64,000 nt of DNA from Bradyrhizobium sp. LMTR 3 (lineage in GTDB: Bacteria; Pseudomonadota; Alphaproteobacteria; Rhizobiales; Xanthobacteraceae). The notes beneath the pieces are model-generated. The model searched no databases and was not told the origin of the DNA. It worked only from the letters and a program-made list of their open reading frames with translations. The position numbers were made by a program, and so were the translations under genes. The stretch spans positions 359,839 through 423,838 of the forward strand of contig NZ_MAXC01000051.1 in NCBI RefSeq assembly GCF_001693485.1. Reading direction: 5' to 3'. The stretch's first letter is position 1; each line of letters opens with the position of its first letter. Positions 53,553 through 62,106 of this stretch are shown piece after piece.

Positions 53553-54767
53553 CTACGAAAACGCCTGAATCCCCGTGATTGCCCGGCCCAGGATCAGGGC
53601 GTGGACGTCGTGGGTGCCTTCATAGGTGTTCACGGTCTCCAGGTTCGCGGTATGGCGCATCACGTGGTACTCGATCTGGATGCCATTGCCGCCGTGCATG
53701 TCGCGCGAGACGCGGGCGATGTCGAGCGCCTTGCCGCAATTGTTGCGCTTGACGATCGAGATCATTTCGGGCGCCATCTTGCCCTCGTCCATCAGGCGGC
53801 CGACGCGCAATGAAGCCTGAAGGCCGAGCGCAATCTCGGTTTCCATGTCGGCGAGCTTCTTCTGCACGAGCTGGGTTGCCGCCAGCGGCCGGTTGAACTG
53901 CTTGCGGTCGAGCGTGTATTGCCGCGCGCGGTGCATGCAGTCTTCCGCAGCACCCATTGCGCCCCAGGAGATGCCGTAGCGGGCGCGGTTGAGGCAGCCG
54001 AACGGTCCCTTCAGGCCAGATACGTTGGGCAGCAGCGCGCTCTCCGGCACCACTACGCCGTCCATCACGATCTCACCGGTGATCGAGGCCCGCAAGGACA
54101 GCTTGCCGCCGACCTTCGGCGCCGACAGGCCCTTCATGCCCTTCTCGAGAATGAAGCCGCGGATCTGGTTGTCATGCGCGGCCGACTTGGCCCAGACGAC
54201 GAAGACGTCGGCGATCGGGGCGTTGGAAATCCACATCTTGCTGCCGCTGATGCGATAGCCGTCGGACACCTTCTCGGCGCGAGTCTTCATGCCGCCGGGA
54301 TCGGAGCCGGCATCCGGCTCGGTCAGGCCGAAGCAGCCGACCCACTCCCCGGTGGCAAGCTTCGGCAGGTATTTCTTGCGCTGGTTCTCGTCGCCATAGG
54401 CGTAGATCGGGTACATCACCAGTGATGACTGCACCGAGTTCATCGAGCGATAGCCGGAATCGACCCGCTCGATCTCGCGCGCCACCAGGCCATAGGCCAC
54501 GTAGCTCGCGTTCGCGCAGCCATATTCTTCCGGCAACGTGACACCGATCAGGCCGAGCTCGCCCATCTCGTTGAAGATCTCGCGGTCGGTCTTCTCTTCC
54601 AGATACGCATTGATGATGCGCGGCAACAGCTTGTCCTGCGCATAGGCACGCGCGGTGTCGCGGATCATGCGCTCGTCTTCGGTGAGCTGGTCGTCGAGCA
54701 GGAACGGATCGTCCCACTGGAAGGAAGCCGCCGCCGGCTTGTCCTTGGCTTGAGGGCGCACGCTCAT
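53553..54767 (-). CDS. gcdH: Glutaryl-CoA dehydrogenase
   Basis: This is a 404-residue flavoenzyme of the acyl-CoA dehydrogenase family. Its N-terminal part (FQWDDPFLLDDQLTEDERMI) and the segments GCFGLTEPDAGSDPGGMKTRA, ARYGISWGAMGAAEDC and VNTYEGTHDVHALILGRAITG match the glutaryl-CoA subgroup, with the catalytic Glu in TYEGTHD. It oxidises and decarboxylates glutaryl-CoA to crotonyl-CoA in lysine, tryptophan and aromatic acid breakdown. Length and start are normal. Repeats lie on both sides. Confidence 0.93.
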   Translation of the reverse strand: MSVRPQAKDKPAAASFQWDDPFLLDDQLTEDERMIRDTARAYAQDKLLPRIINAYLEEKTDREIFNEMGELGLIGVTLPEEYGCANASYVAYGLVAREIERVDSGYRSMNSVQSSLVMYPIYAYGDENQRKKYLPKLATGEWVGCFGLTEPDAGSDPGGMKTRAEKVSDGYRISGSKMWISNAPIADVFVVWAKSAAHDNQIRGFILEKGMKGLSAPKVGGKLSLRASITGEIVMDGVVVPESALLPNVSGLKGPFGCLNRARYGISWGAMGAAEDCMHRARQYTLDRKQFNRPLAATQLVQKKLADMETEIALGLQASLRVGRLMDEGKMAPEMISIVKRNNCGKALDIARVSRDMHGGNGIQIEYHVMRHTANLETVNTYEGTHDVHALILGRAITGIQAFS

Positions 54768-54852
54768 GAAAATCCCTTTCGCATCACTGTCCTCATGGAA
54801 ATTGTCGACAAATTAATGCGCTATCGGCGGAAGCGCAAATGGATTGGGCGGT

Positions 54853-54941
54853 CGTCATTCCGGGATGGTGCGCAAGCACCAGACCCGGAATCTCGAGATT
54901 CTCAGGCCCTAGTTCGCGCTATCGCGCGCCCCGGAATGACG
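54853..54941. repeat. Intergenic mosaic palindrome, copy 4
   Basis: Begins CGTCATTCCGGGATGGTG and ends CCCCGGAATGACG. It lies between the ribB stop and the gcdH start, two bases from the ribB stop codon. Confidence 0.85.
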
Positions 54942-54942
54942 A

Positions 54943-56016
54943 CTACTCCAACTTTTCGTTGGCAACGATCTCGATGCCGAAACCGGATAGCCCCTTGTAG
55001 TCGTGCACCGACGAGGTGAGATTGACGATCGAGGTGATGCCGAGATCGCGCAGGATCTGGGCACCAACGCCGACTTCACGCCATTGCCGGTGCCTGTCTG
55101 CCTCTGCTGTCTTCTGTTCGCCGACCGGCTCGACGGGAACTCCGGCCGCGCCGTCGCGCAAGTAAACCAGCACGCCGCGGCCGGCCTTCTTGAAATGGTC
55201 CAGCACGACCTGCATCCGCGCCTGGCCGGTGAAGAGATCCTTGACGATATTGGGCTTGTGCAAGCGCGTCAGCACGTTCTTGCCGTCGCCAATGCCGTTA
55301 TAGACGAAGGCAGCGTGTGCGATCTCGTCGAATGGCGAGCGATAGGCATAGCCCTGCAGCGGTCCGATCGGGCTGTCGGTGGTAAACGTTGCGACCCGCT
55401 CGATCAACTTTTCGCGCGCCTGACGGTAAGCGATCATGTCAGCGATCGTGACGTGCTTGAGCTTGTGAGTGGCGGCGAATTTCGTCACCTGCTCGCCCTT
55501 CATCACAGTGCCGTCGTCGTTCATCAACTCCGAGATGACGCCGACCGGCGGCAGGCCGGAAAGCTTGCAGAGATCGACCGCCGCTTCGGTATGGCCGGAG
55601 CGCAGCAGCACGCCACCGTCGCGGGCGATCAGCGGAAAGATATGACCGGGCCGGGCAAAATCATTGGCGCCGGCGTTGGGATTGGCGAGCGCGCGGCAGC
55701 AGGAGGCGCGCTCCTCCGCCGAAATGCCGGTGCCGCCATCGGGCTTGTAGTCGATCGAGACGGTAAAGGCAGTGGTGTGATTGGACTCGTTATGCGCCAC
55801 CATCGGATCGAGCCGCAGCCGCCTGGCGTCGTCGGTGGTGATCGGCGCGCAGACGATGCCGGAGGTGTGACGGATAATAAATGCCATCTTCTCGGCGGTG
55901 CAGAGCGAGGCCGCAACAATCAGATCACCCTCGCCCTCGCGATCGTCATCGTCCGTGACGACGACAAGTTCGCCTTTGGCAAAGGCTTGCAGAACTTCCT
56001 GGATGCTATCGGCCAT
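54943..56016 (-). CDS. ribB: 3,4-dihydroxy-2-butanone 4-phosphate synthase with degenerate GTP-cyclohydrolase-II-like domain (RibBX type)
   Basis: This is a 357-residue protein. Residues 1-205 form the RibB domain with the acidic loop TDDDDREGEGDL, RHTSGIVCAPI, GTGISAEERA and SGHTEAAVDLCKL. It makes the four-carbon precursor of riboflavin from ribulose 5-phosphate. Residues 210-357 have the fold of GTP cyclohydrolase II, but the zinc-binding cysteines are absent; where a Cys-rich loop is expected the text reads RLHKPNIVKDLFTGQARMQ. This half should not make the RibA product, so another ribA must exist. No FMN riboswitch pattern was seen upstream. Confidence 0.92.
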   Translation of the reverse strand: MADSIQEVLQAFAKGELVVVTDDDDREGEGDLIVAASLCTAEKMAFIIRHTSGIVCAPITTDDARRLRLDPMVAHNESNHTTAFTVSIDYKPDGGTGISAEERASCCRALANPNAGANDFARPGHIFPLIARDGGVLLRSGHTEAAVDLCKLSGLPPVGVISELMNDDGTVMKGEQVTKFAATHKLKHVTIADMIAYRQAREKLIERVATFTTDSPIGPLQGYAYRSPFDEIAHAAFVYNGIGDGKNVLTRLHKPNIVKDLFTGQARMQVVLDHFKKAGRGVLVYLRDGAAGVPVEPVGEQKTAEADRHRQWREVGVGAQILRDLGITSIVNLTSSVHDYKGLSGFGIEIVANEKLE

Positions 56017-56187
56017 TTCTCAAAATCTCGCCAAATCTCGCTAGGTCGAGCAAGTGCATTAGCCGGACTTCAGGGCCAGCGCCAGCGTCAATACGCAGGG
56101 CAGAATGGCGCCGACCGGCTCGGCGGAAGCCCTGCCACAACGGGCAGGCATGGCAAAAGGCATTGACGAGGTCCGGCCGCATTCGCC

Positions 56188-56415
56188 ATGGTCACCCCAC
56201 AAGAACAAAAACAGACGTTGGGGAAGATTGCCTCGGCCTATATCGGCAATGTCATGCTGCTGGCGCTGATTCCGATGGTCGGTGTCTGGGTGAGCCTGCT
56301 GCGCATCCCGCACTATCTGTTCATTCCGCTGCTGTTGGTGCTGTCCGTGATCGGCACCTACAGCGTCCGCAACAGCATCTTCGACGTCTGGGTGCTGCTC
56401 GCGGCGAAGGCTGCA
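56188..56415 (+). pseudogene. Fragment of TctA (tripartite tricarboxylate transporter large permease)
   Basis: About 75 codons (IASAYIGNVMLLALIPMVGV and IGTYSVRNSIFDVWVLLA) match the late membrane region of TctA proteins, which are about 500 residues long. The match ends near 56415, where the frame runs into sequence opposite the peptidoglycan-binding gene. Neither the N-terminal TctA part nor a TctB gene is present here. It is the remnant of a lost transporter gene. A Bug-type binding protein, the usual partner, lies 5 kb further on. Confidence 0.75.
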
Positions 56416-56452
56416 AGGCCGGATGAGCGGTGCGTCCTTGAGACTGAACGAG

Positions 56453-56935
56453 TCACCTGCGGAATAGTCCGCCCACCACACCCCCGACAACGCCGTGCAC
56501 CGCGCCGCCGATCGCGCCGATTGGACCGCCGACACCACGCGAATGGCGAGTACCCCTCCCAGCGCGACGACGGTCTTGACGGCCAGATTTGCCAGCCTCT
56601 GCCGTTAGTACCTTGTGCTGGGCGGCGTTGAGGAAGCCAGTCGTAGGGTAGCCGTGCTCCTCCTGCCAACGCGCGATGACCGCGCGAGTCGATTCGTCGA
56701 ACTTACCATTGACCTTGGTGTCGAACCCAAGCCTGGTTAGCCCACGTTGCACTTGACGACGCTTTGCCTTGGTGAGGCCGATCTGTTCCTCGGTCTCCTG
56801 AGTCGCTTCGTCGGTAGCGATTGCCGTATCGGCAGGTGCCAACGTTTCGCGGGGCGTGCTGCTCAGACCAGCCTTAGCAGAGTGCGCGCTGCCGACGATC
56901 GCTAGGATGGTCAATGCCAGGATCAAGGCGCGCAT
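56453..56935 (-). CDS. Exported peptidoglycan-binding-domain protein with glycine-zipper tail
   Basis: This is a 160-residue protein. GAAGGAAAG before ATG 56935 and the signal peptide MRALILALTILAIVGSAHSA fix the start. A peptidoglycan-binding type 1 domain lies at about 55-110 (KRRQVQRGLTRLGFDTKVNG, then FDESTRAVIARWQEEHGYP and GFLNAAQ). A basic linker and a glycine-zipper-like end follow (GGPIGAIGGAVHGVVGGVVG). It is likely attached to the cell wall and may insert in a membrane through its tail. Its 3' end touches the tctA fragment. Confidence 0.82.
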   Translation of the reverse strand: MRALILALTILAIVGSAHSAKAGLSSTPRETLAPADTAIATDEATQETEEQIGLTKAKRRQVQRGLTRLGFDTKVNGKFDESTRAVIARWQEEHGYPTTGFLNAAQHKVLTAEAGKSGRQDRRRAGRGTRHSRGVGGPIGAIGGAVHGVVGGVVGGLFRR

Positions 56936-57272
56936 GGCCTTTCCTTCGCCCCCAGGTCTGCCGATGGTTCGGTTTAGAAAGTAAAGATACACCGCGCCGT
57001 CCTGAACGATCAACAGCCGCGGCGCAACTCCGCTCGTCGCCGGGGTAACTGTTGTCCGCGGCACACAGTTCCCTGGCCTCGCGCCGATTGTTACGCCGCA
57101 TTGCACGCGGTGGGCATGGGATCGGCGCAACCCCCTTGGCCCTTCCTTGGCCCTTGGGACGTCTAGAGCCAGCGCCGCCGCCGTTAGCCGCTGGCAAGCA
57201 ATGTCCAGGACGTGCTGCTACGCCCATCCAGCCTGCACAAGCTCGGGCATGACAGCATTCATGGATCGATAG
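56936..57272. other. Intergenic region upstream of the peptidoglycan-binding gene
   Basis: About 335 bases with no supported gene. Minus-strand frames run through it, but without a family match or ribosome site. Confidence 0.35.
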
Positions 57273-59000
57273 TTACGGCAGCACCTCGCGCCGCTCGCTG
57301 AGCAGAGCGTCGGTCTCGGCGCGCTTGTCCTCCAGGAGCCCGGCCTGGGCGGCTTCGATCACCTTGTAGAGTTCGTGGGCGTCGCTGAGCCGCGTCACCG
57401 TCACGTAGTCGGCGCCGGCCTCGTAGAGGTCGTTGACGTTGGCCAGGATCTCCGCGGTGGCGACGATCTTGGCGGTCGGGTTGAGCGAGCGGACGTGCCG
57501 GACCAGCTTTTCGTTGTCGGCGCCCTTCAACAACGAATCCGGGATGCTGAGGATGATCAACTCGGCCTTGCCGACGCCGGCATGCACCAGCGTATCGACG
57601 TTGCTGATGTCGCCATAGACCACGTGCATGCCGCGGTCCGTCAAGGTCCTGAACACCAGCGGATTGAAGTCGATCACGGTGATCTGCTCCAGCGCCGCCG
57701 GATTGAGGCGCTCGATCTCGGCAACCAGCGCGCTGGCGGCGCGGAAGAACCCGAGAATGACAACCCGGCGCGCCTCCCCGTGCCCGCCCTCGTGCCCTCC
57801 GTCGGCCTCATGCTTGTGATCGAGATCGCGCAAGCCGATCCGCTTCAGCGGACCGATCAGGCCGCGCGTGACCTGGTCGCTGCGGCCCATGACGAAGGTG
57901 CTCAGGACCGCCAGCACCACGAAGGCGAACGACGCCGCGCTCGACGTTTCCGGGCTGATATGGTGTGCCGTCACGCCGGTCTGGATCACGACCAGCGAAA
58001 ACTCCGAGATCTGCGCCAGGTTGATCGCCGGCAGGAGGCTAGCGCGCAGTCCCTGCTTCATCAGATAAAGCGGCGTGAACGTCGTCACCATGCGGCTGAC
58101 GACGGTGAACGCCGCGATCGCGAGCGCCAGCCCGATCACCGACGCACCGGGGATCGGGATGGTCATGCCGAGCGAAACGAAGAACAGCGTGATGAAGAAG
58201 TCGCGCAGCGTCGTCACCTTGGCGGTGACGTCGAGCGCATAGGGGAATGTCGACAGCGATACGCCAGCCACCAGCGAGCCCATCTCGCGCGACAGGTGCA
58301 GCCTCTCCGCGATCTCGCCGATCAGGAAGCACCAGGCCAGTGCGCCGAGCAGGATCAGCTCGGGCCGGCGCGCGATCTGGTGGAACAGCCACGGCAGCAC
58401 ATAGCGGCTGAGCACCAGCGCGGTCGCCACCAGCACGCCGACCCGGGCGATCGACAACAGGATCACGCTCACTTGCAGATTGTCGAGGCTCGGCTGCACA
58501 GCCAGGAACAGGATCGCGAAGATGTCCTGCAGCACCAGCACGCCGAGCGTAATTCGCCCGGGCAGCGTGTCGAGCTCGCGCTTCTCGTACAGCACCTTGA
58601 CGATGATGACCGTGCTCGACAGCGCGCAGGCGATGCAGAGATAGAGCGCGTCGAAATGCCCGCTGCCCATCGACAGGCCGATCCCGATAAAGAACAGTAT
58701 TCCGAGCAGGACGCCGCCGGCCAATTGCCCGCCCGCGGCAAACAGGATCACTTTTCCGGCGCGCACGATCTTCTTCAGGTCGATTTCCAGCCCGATCATG
58801 AACAGCATGAAGATCAGGCCAAGCTCTGAGATGACGGTGATCGAATCCTGGGACTCGACCCACTTCATGCCGAATGGACCAATGAAGAAGCCGGCGATAA
58901 GGTAGGCCAAAATCAGCGGCTGCCGGGAAAAATGCGCCAACAGGCCGAGCACCCAGGCGAACAGGATGCATAAGGTGATATCGCGAATAAGCTCGTGCAT
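57273..59000 (-). CDS. CPA2-family cation:proton antiporter with TrkA-N domain (KefB/YbaL-like)
   Basis: This is a 575-residue protein. Residues 1-380 hold about 12 membrane helices of the Na+/H+ exchanger fold, including IAGFFIGPFGMKW and LVLQDIFAILFLAVQPSL. Residues about 412-540 form an RCK/TrkA-N nucleotide-binding domain (RVVILGFFRAASALVAEIER, then VIDFNPLVFRTL and GDISNVDTLVHAGVGKAEL). A His/Gly-rich linker joins the halves (DHKHEADGGHEGGHGE). The protein probably moves K+ or Na+ against H+ under nucleotide control. The ATG at 59000 follows a GGGGGAAG site. Confidence 0.92.
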   Translation of the reverse strand: MHELIRDITLCILFAWVLGLLAHFSRQPLILAYLIAGFFIGPFGMKWVESQDSITVISELGLIFMLFMIGLEIDLKKIVRAGKVILFAAGGQLAGGVLLGILFFIGIGLSMGSGHFDALYLCIACALSSTVIIVKVLYEKRELDTLPGRITLGVLVLQDIFAILFLAVQPSLDNLQVSVILLSIARVGVLVATALVLSRYVLPWLFHQIARRPELILLGALAWCFLIGEIAERLHLSREMGSLVAGVSLSTFPYALDVTAKVTTLRDFFITLFFVSLGMTIPIPGASVIGLALAIAAFTVVSRMVTTFTPLYLMKQGLRASLLPAINLAQISEFSLVVIQTGVTAHHISPETSSAASFAFVVLAVLSTFVMGRSDQVTRGLIGPLKRIGLRDLDHKHEADGGHEGGHGEARRVVILGFFRAASALVAEIERLNPAALEQITVIDFNPLVFRTLTDRGMHVVYGDISNVDTLVHAGVGKAELIILSIPDSLLKGADNEKLVRHVRSLNPTAKIVATAEILANVNDLYEAGADYVTVTRLSDAHELYKVIEAAQAGLLEDKRAETDALLSERREVLP

Positions 59001-59076
59001 GGTTCCGGACTTCCCCCTTTTGCAACCTAGAGGTCCCGGCGCAAGGGTCAAACAAGCAATGTGTCACAGCCATAGA

Positions 59077-59361
59077 ATGGGGGCTTTTCTCGCGATTCTG
59101 GCCGCGTTGTCGATCCCTTACGCCCCCACCGCCAGCGCCCGGACCGCAGGCGGAATCGAACAGAATTTCGCAAATTCCCGCCCCCTGATCCCCGAGCGGA
59201 TCGCCTATTTCGACACATCAGGCAAGATGGCGGGGAGCTACCTCAAGTCCCCGATTGCGTTAAAACCGCTCGCGACCGTAGAGGCGCCGATGGTCGTCGG
59301 CGCCGGACTTCATGCCTTCGTCAGCCAGGCCGATCAGGATCGTCGGCAAGAACCAGGCTGA
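59077..59361 (+). CDS. Small exported protein, unknown function
   Basis: This is a 94-residue protein starting MGAFLAILAALSIPYAPTAS, a signal peptide. The mature part contains NFANSRPLIPERIAYFDTSG and ends basic and charged. An earlier ATG at 59059 is possible. It is divergent from the antiporter gene and 69 bases before the aminotransferase gene on the same strand. No family is recognised. Confidence 0.5.
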   Translation: MGAFLAILAALSIPYAPTASARTAGGIEQNFANSRPLIPERIAYFDTSGKMAGSYLKSPIALKPLATVEAPMVVGAGLHAFVSQADQDRRQEPG

Positions 59362-59430
59362 ACGACGACGACGAGACAGAGAGCCGCCCGGTCGGCCCTC
59401 TCAACAAGAAACAAGATGGAGTGAACATTC

Positions 59431-60672
59431 ATGTCTACCGCTTCGTTCGATTTTGCGCCCTTGCTGCCCGCCGGATTGCCGGCACCGGCAGCGCGGTGGA
59501 CCGGCCTTGCCAGATACAGCTTTGTCGGCGGCAACAATGATCCCGAGCAGGTTCCGGTCGATGGCCTGATCGACGCCGTCAATACCGTGCTCCGGCGCGA
59601 GGGCAAGACGCTCGCGACCTACGGCCTCGCCAGCGGCCCGCAGGGCTATCGTCCCTTGCGCGAATTCCTCAGTGCGAAACTCAAGCGCGACGCCGGCATC
59701 GCCTGCATTGCCGACGATATCATGATCGTCTCCGGTTCGCTGCAGGCGCTCGACCTCGTCAATCAAACCTTGCTCACGCGCGGCGACACCGTGCTGGTCG
59801 AGCAGGAGACCTATCAAGGCGCGCTGACCCGGCTGACGCGGCTCGGTGTCAAGGCGGTCGGCATCCCTCTCGACGAGCAGGGCATGCGGATGGATGCGCT
59901 GGCGGCAGCCCTTGCCGACCACAAAAGCCGCGGCATCATGCCGAAATACATCTACACCATCCCGACCGTGCAGAACCCGACCGGCAGCATCCTGCCGGAG
60001 ACGCGGCGCGCCGAGATGCTGAAGCTGGCGCAGCAATATGGCGTGCCGATTTTCGAGGACGATTGCTACGCCGACCTGATCTGGAGCGGCGAGCGGCCGC
60101 CCGCGATCTACGCCATGAGCAAGCACGGCGGCGTCATCCACATCGGCTCGTTCTCGAAGTCGATCGCACCGGCGCTGCGGGTCGGCTTCATCGTGGCCCC
60201 TTGGGAGATGATGTCGCGGATGCTGGCGCTGAAGACCGACGCCGGAAGCGGCGCGCTGGAGCAGATGGTGCTGGCCGAGTATTGCGCGCCGCATTTTTCG
60301 ACCCACGTGCCGAAGCTGACGCGCGGCCTGCGCACCAAGCTCGACACGCTGATGGAAGCGCTCAACGAGCAGTTCGGCACCTCGGCCGAGTTCGAGGAGC
60401 CCGAGGGCGGCATCTTCCTGTGGGTGAAGCTGCCCGACAATGTCGACACGCTAAAACTCTATCAGGCCGCGCTTGCCGCAGGCGTCGCCATCAACCCGGG
60501 GCCGGAATGGTCGACCGACAAGGCCTATGCCGGCAGCCGGCTGCGGCTGTGCTTCGCAAGTCCCTCGCATGAACAGATCCGCGAAGGCGTCGCTGTGCTT
60601 GCCGAAGTCTGCCGCAAGGAGTTCGGCGTGCCGGCACGGATCGCGAATGTGGAGAAGCGGGCGCGGAGTTGA
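59431..60672 (+). CDS. PLP-dependent aminotransferase (class I/II, 2-aminoadipate/LysN-like)
   Basis: This is a 413-residue enzyme of fold type I. Visible motifs are YGLASGPQGYRPLREFL, IVSGSLQALDLVNQTLL, the YTIPTVQNPTGS motif (Asn), the Asp/Tyr of FEDDCYADL, and the PLP lysine in GSFSKSIAPALRVGF. It lacks the GntR-type DNA-binding part of MocR regulators. Close families include 2-aminoadipate transaminase. The substrate is uncertain. It converges on the small XRE regulator. Confidence 0.93.
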   Translation: MSTASFDFAPLLPAGLPAPAARWTGLARYSFVGGNNDPEQVPVDGLIDAVNTVLRREGKTLATYGLASGPQGYRPLREFLSAKLKRDAGIACIADDIMIVSGSLQALDLVNQTLLTRGDTVLVEQETYQGALTRLTRLGVKAVGIPLDEQGMRMDALAAALADHKSRGIMPKYIYTIPTVQNPTGSILPETRRAEMLKLAQQYGVPIFEDDCYADLIWSGERPPAIYAMSKHGGVIHIGSFSKSIAPALRVGFIVAPWEMMSRMLALKTDAGSGALEQMVLAEYCAPHFSTHVPKLTRGLRTKLDTLMEALNEQFGTSAEFEEPEGGIFLWVKLPDNVDTLKLYQAALAAGVAINPGPEWSTDKAYAGSRLRLCFASPSHEQIREGVAVLAEVCRKEFGVPARIANVEKRARS

Positions 60673-60705
60673 GCCGAGTCCGGGCTCAACTCGCCGCACG
60701 AAACG

Positions 60706-60987
60706 CTATTCGCCGCGAAACACCAGCGCGATCCGCAGCAGGAGCACGATCGAGACGTTGCCCTTGCCGGCTTCGATCTGGGCCACGTAGCGCTCCGACA
60801 TGCGGGACCGGCGTGCGAGCTCGCGGCGCGACATGCCGCGAAGCGCGCGCATTTCACGGACCCGGTCCCCGAGTTGGGTGAGAAATTCGCTCTCGTGCGG
60901 CAGCCGCCCGTCCTCGTCATAGGGAATTGGCCCGGCTGGGCGGTCCGTCGCTGCCTCGCTGTGGGATAGGCCTTCGCTGTGTGCCAC
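60706..60987 (-). CDS. XRE-type helix-turn-helix protein, probably truncated BzdR/BoxR-like regulator
   Basis: This is a 93-residue protein. After a 35-residue leader it has a helix-turn-helix (LGDRVREMRALRGMSRRELA, then RRSRMSERYVAQIEAGKGNV and SIVLLLRIALVF). That pattern is typical of the N-terminus of BzdR/BoxR regulators, which carry a shikimate-kinase-like effector domain of about 180 residues behind it. Here the frame ends right after the helix-turn-helix at FRGE. No effector domain follows on the minus strand, because the aminotransferase gene begins 33 bases further. It could act as a short repressor without inducer control. Confidence 0.7.
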   Translation of the reverse strand: MAHSEGLSHSEAATDRPAGPIPYDEDGRLPHESEFLTQLGDRVREMRALRGMSRRELARRSRMSERYVAQIEAGKGNVSIVLLLRIALVFRGE

Positions 60988-61084
60988 GTTCGATCCTTTT
61001 GCCCGGCATCGTCGCCAAGCAAGAAGGCCGTCGCATTGATCGAGATCAAATGGCGTCGCCCGGCCGCAAGCCGTGACCGGTGTC

Positions 61085-62071
61085 CTATTCAGCCTTGATC
61101 CCGGCCTCGGTAATCAGCCTGCCCCATTTCACGCTTTCGCTCTGGATGAATTTTGCAAAAGCCTCGGGCGACGTAGGCGCGGGTTCGGCGCCGAGAACGC
61201 GGATTTTTTCGATCGCCGCGGGATCGCTCAACGCCTTCACGAAGGCGGTATTCAGCGTTTTGACGATGTCGGGCGGCGTGCCGGCGGGCGCGACGATGCC
61301 GAACCAGCCGACGGATTCGAATCCGGAGAGGCCTTGCTCCGCCAGCGTGGGAACATCGGGCAGGAAGGCCACGCGTTTCGCGGCAGAGACCCCGAGCGCC
61401 TTCAACTTGCCGTCGCCGATCAACTGCTTGGATGCAGGGATATCCAGCACGGCCAGCGGGACGTGGCCGGCAAGAACATCCGTCGTCGCCGGCGCGGTGC
61501 CGCGATAGGCGATCAACTGAATTCTGATACCGGCCTTCTGGTTGAACAGGGCCGAGGTCAGGTGCATCGCCGTGCCGTTGCCGCCATGGCCGATCGACAG
61601 ACCCGCCGTTTGAGCCTTGGCCTTGGCAATGACATCGGCGACCGAGGCAATGGCCGATTGTTGCGAAGACACCAGCACGAACGGGATTTCCGCCAGCAAG
61701 GTGACCGGCGCCAGATCCTTGATCGGATCGAACGCCATCGCCGCGCGGTTGAGATGGGGATTGACGGTCAGCACGCCGGCTGCGGCCACGCCGAGCGTGT
61801 AGCCATCAGGTGCCGCCTGCGCCACCGCGCCGATCCCGATATTGCCGCCCGCGCCCGCCCTGTTCTCGATGACAATGGGCTGACGCAGCGTTTCCGAAAG
61901 CAGGGGCTGCAGGGCGCGGATTACGATATCGGCACTGCCGCCGGGCGGAAACGTCACGATGATCTTGATGGGTTGATCGGGATATGCGTTTGCTGCTTCA
62001 ATCGCCGACAACGACAGCGACAAAGCAACAACAAGGGCGCGGATCATGCCTTGCCGGATCGACGGAAACAT
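61085..62071 (-). CDS. Bug-family tripartite tricarboxylate transporter substrate-binding protein
   Basis: This is a 328-residue periplasmic protein. GGGGGA before ATG 62071 and the signal peptide MFPSIRQGMIRALVVALSLS decide the start; an open frame to 62131 is less likely. Motifs YPDQPIKIIVTFPPGGSADI, VIENRAGAGGNIGIGAVAQA and DGYTLG are those of the Bug (TctC) family, which bind carboxylates or aromatic acids. No TctA or TctB gene is next to it; only a tctA fragment lies at 56188. It is divergent from the aromatic hydroxylase gene with a 35-base gap, so the two are probably controlled together. Confidence 0.93.
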   Translation of the reverse strand: MFPSIRQGMIRALVVALSLSLSAIEAANAYPDQPIKIIVTFPPGGSADIVIRALQPLLSETLRQPIVIENRAGAGGNIGIGAVAQAAPDGYTLGVAAAGVLTVNPHLNRAAMAFDPIKDLAPVTLLAEIPFVLVSSQQSAIASVADVIAKAKAQTAGLSIGHGGNGTAMHLTSALFNQKAGIRIQLIAYRGTAPATTDVLAGHVPLAVLDIPASKQLIGDGKLKALGVSAAKRVAFLPDVPTLAEQGLSGFESVGWFGIVAPAGTPPDIVKTLNTAFVKALSDPAAIEKIRVLGAEPAPTSPEAFAKFIQSESVKWGRLITEAGIKAE

Positions 62072-62106
62072 TGAGGGTCCCCCGATGATCTCTGTGGCGC
62101 TCAGTA

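Noticed and set aside
56017..56187. FMN riboswitch upstream of ribB
   Set aside because: The conserved RFN blocks were not found on the minus strand; instead a short frame of 34 codons runs there without support.
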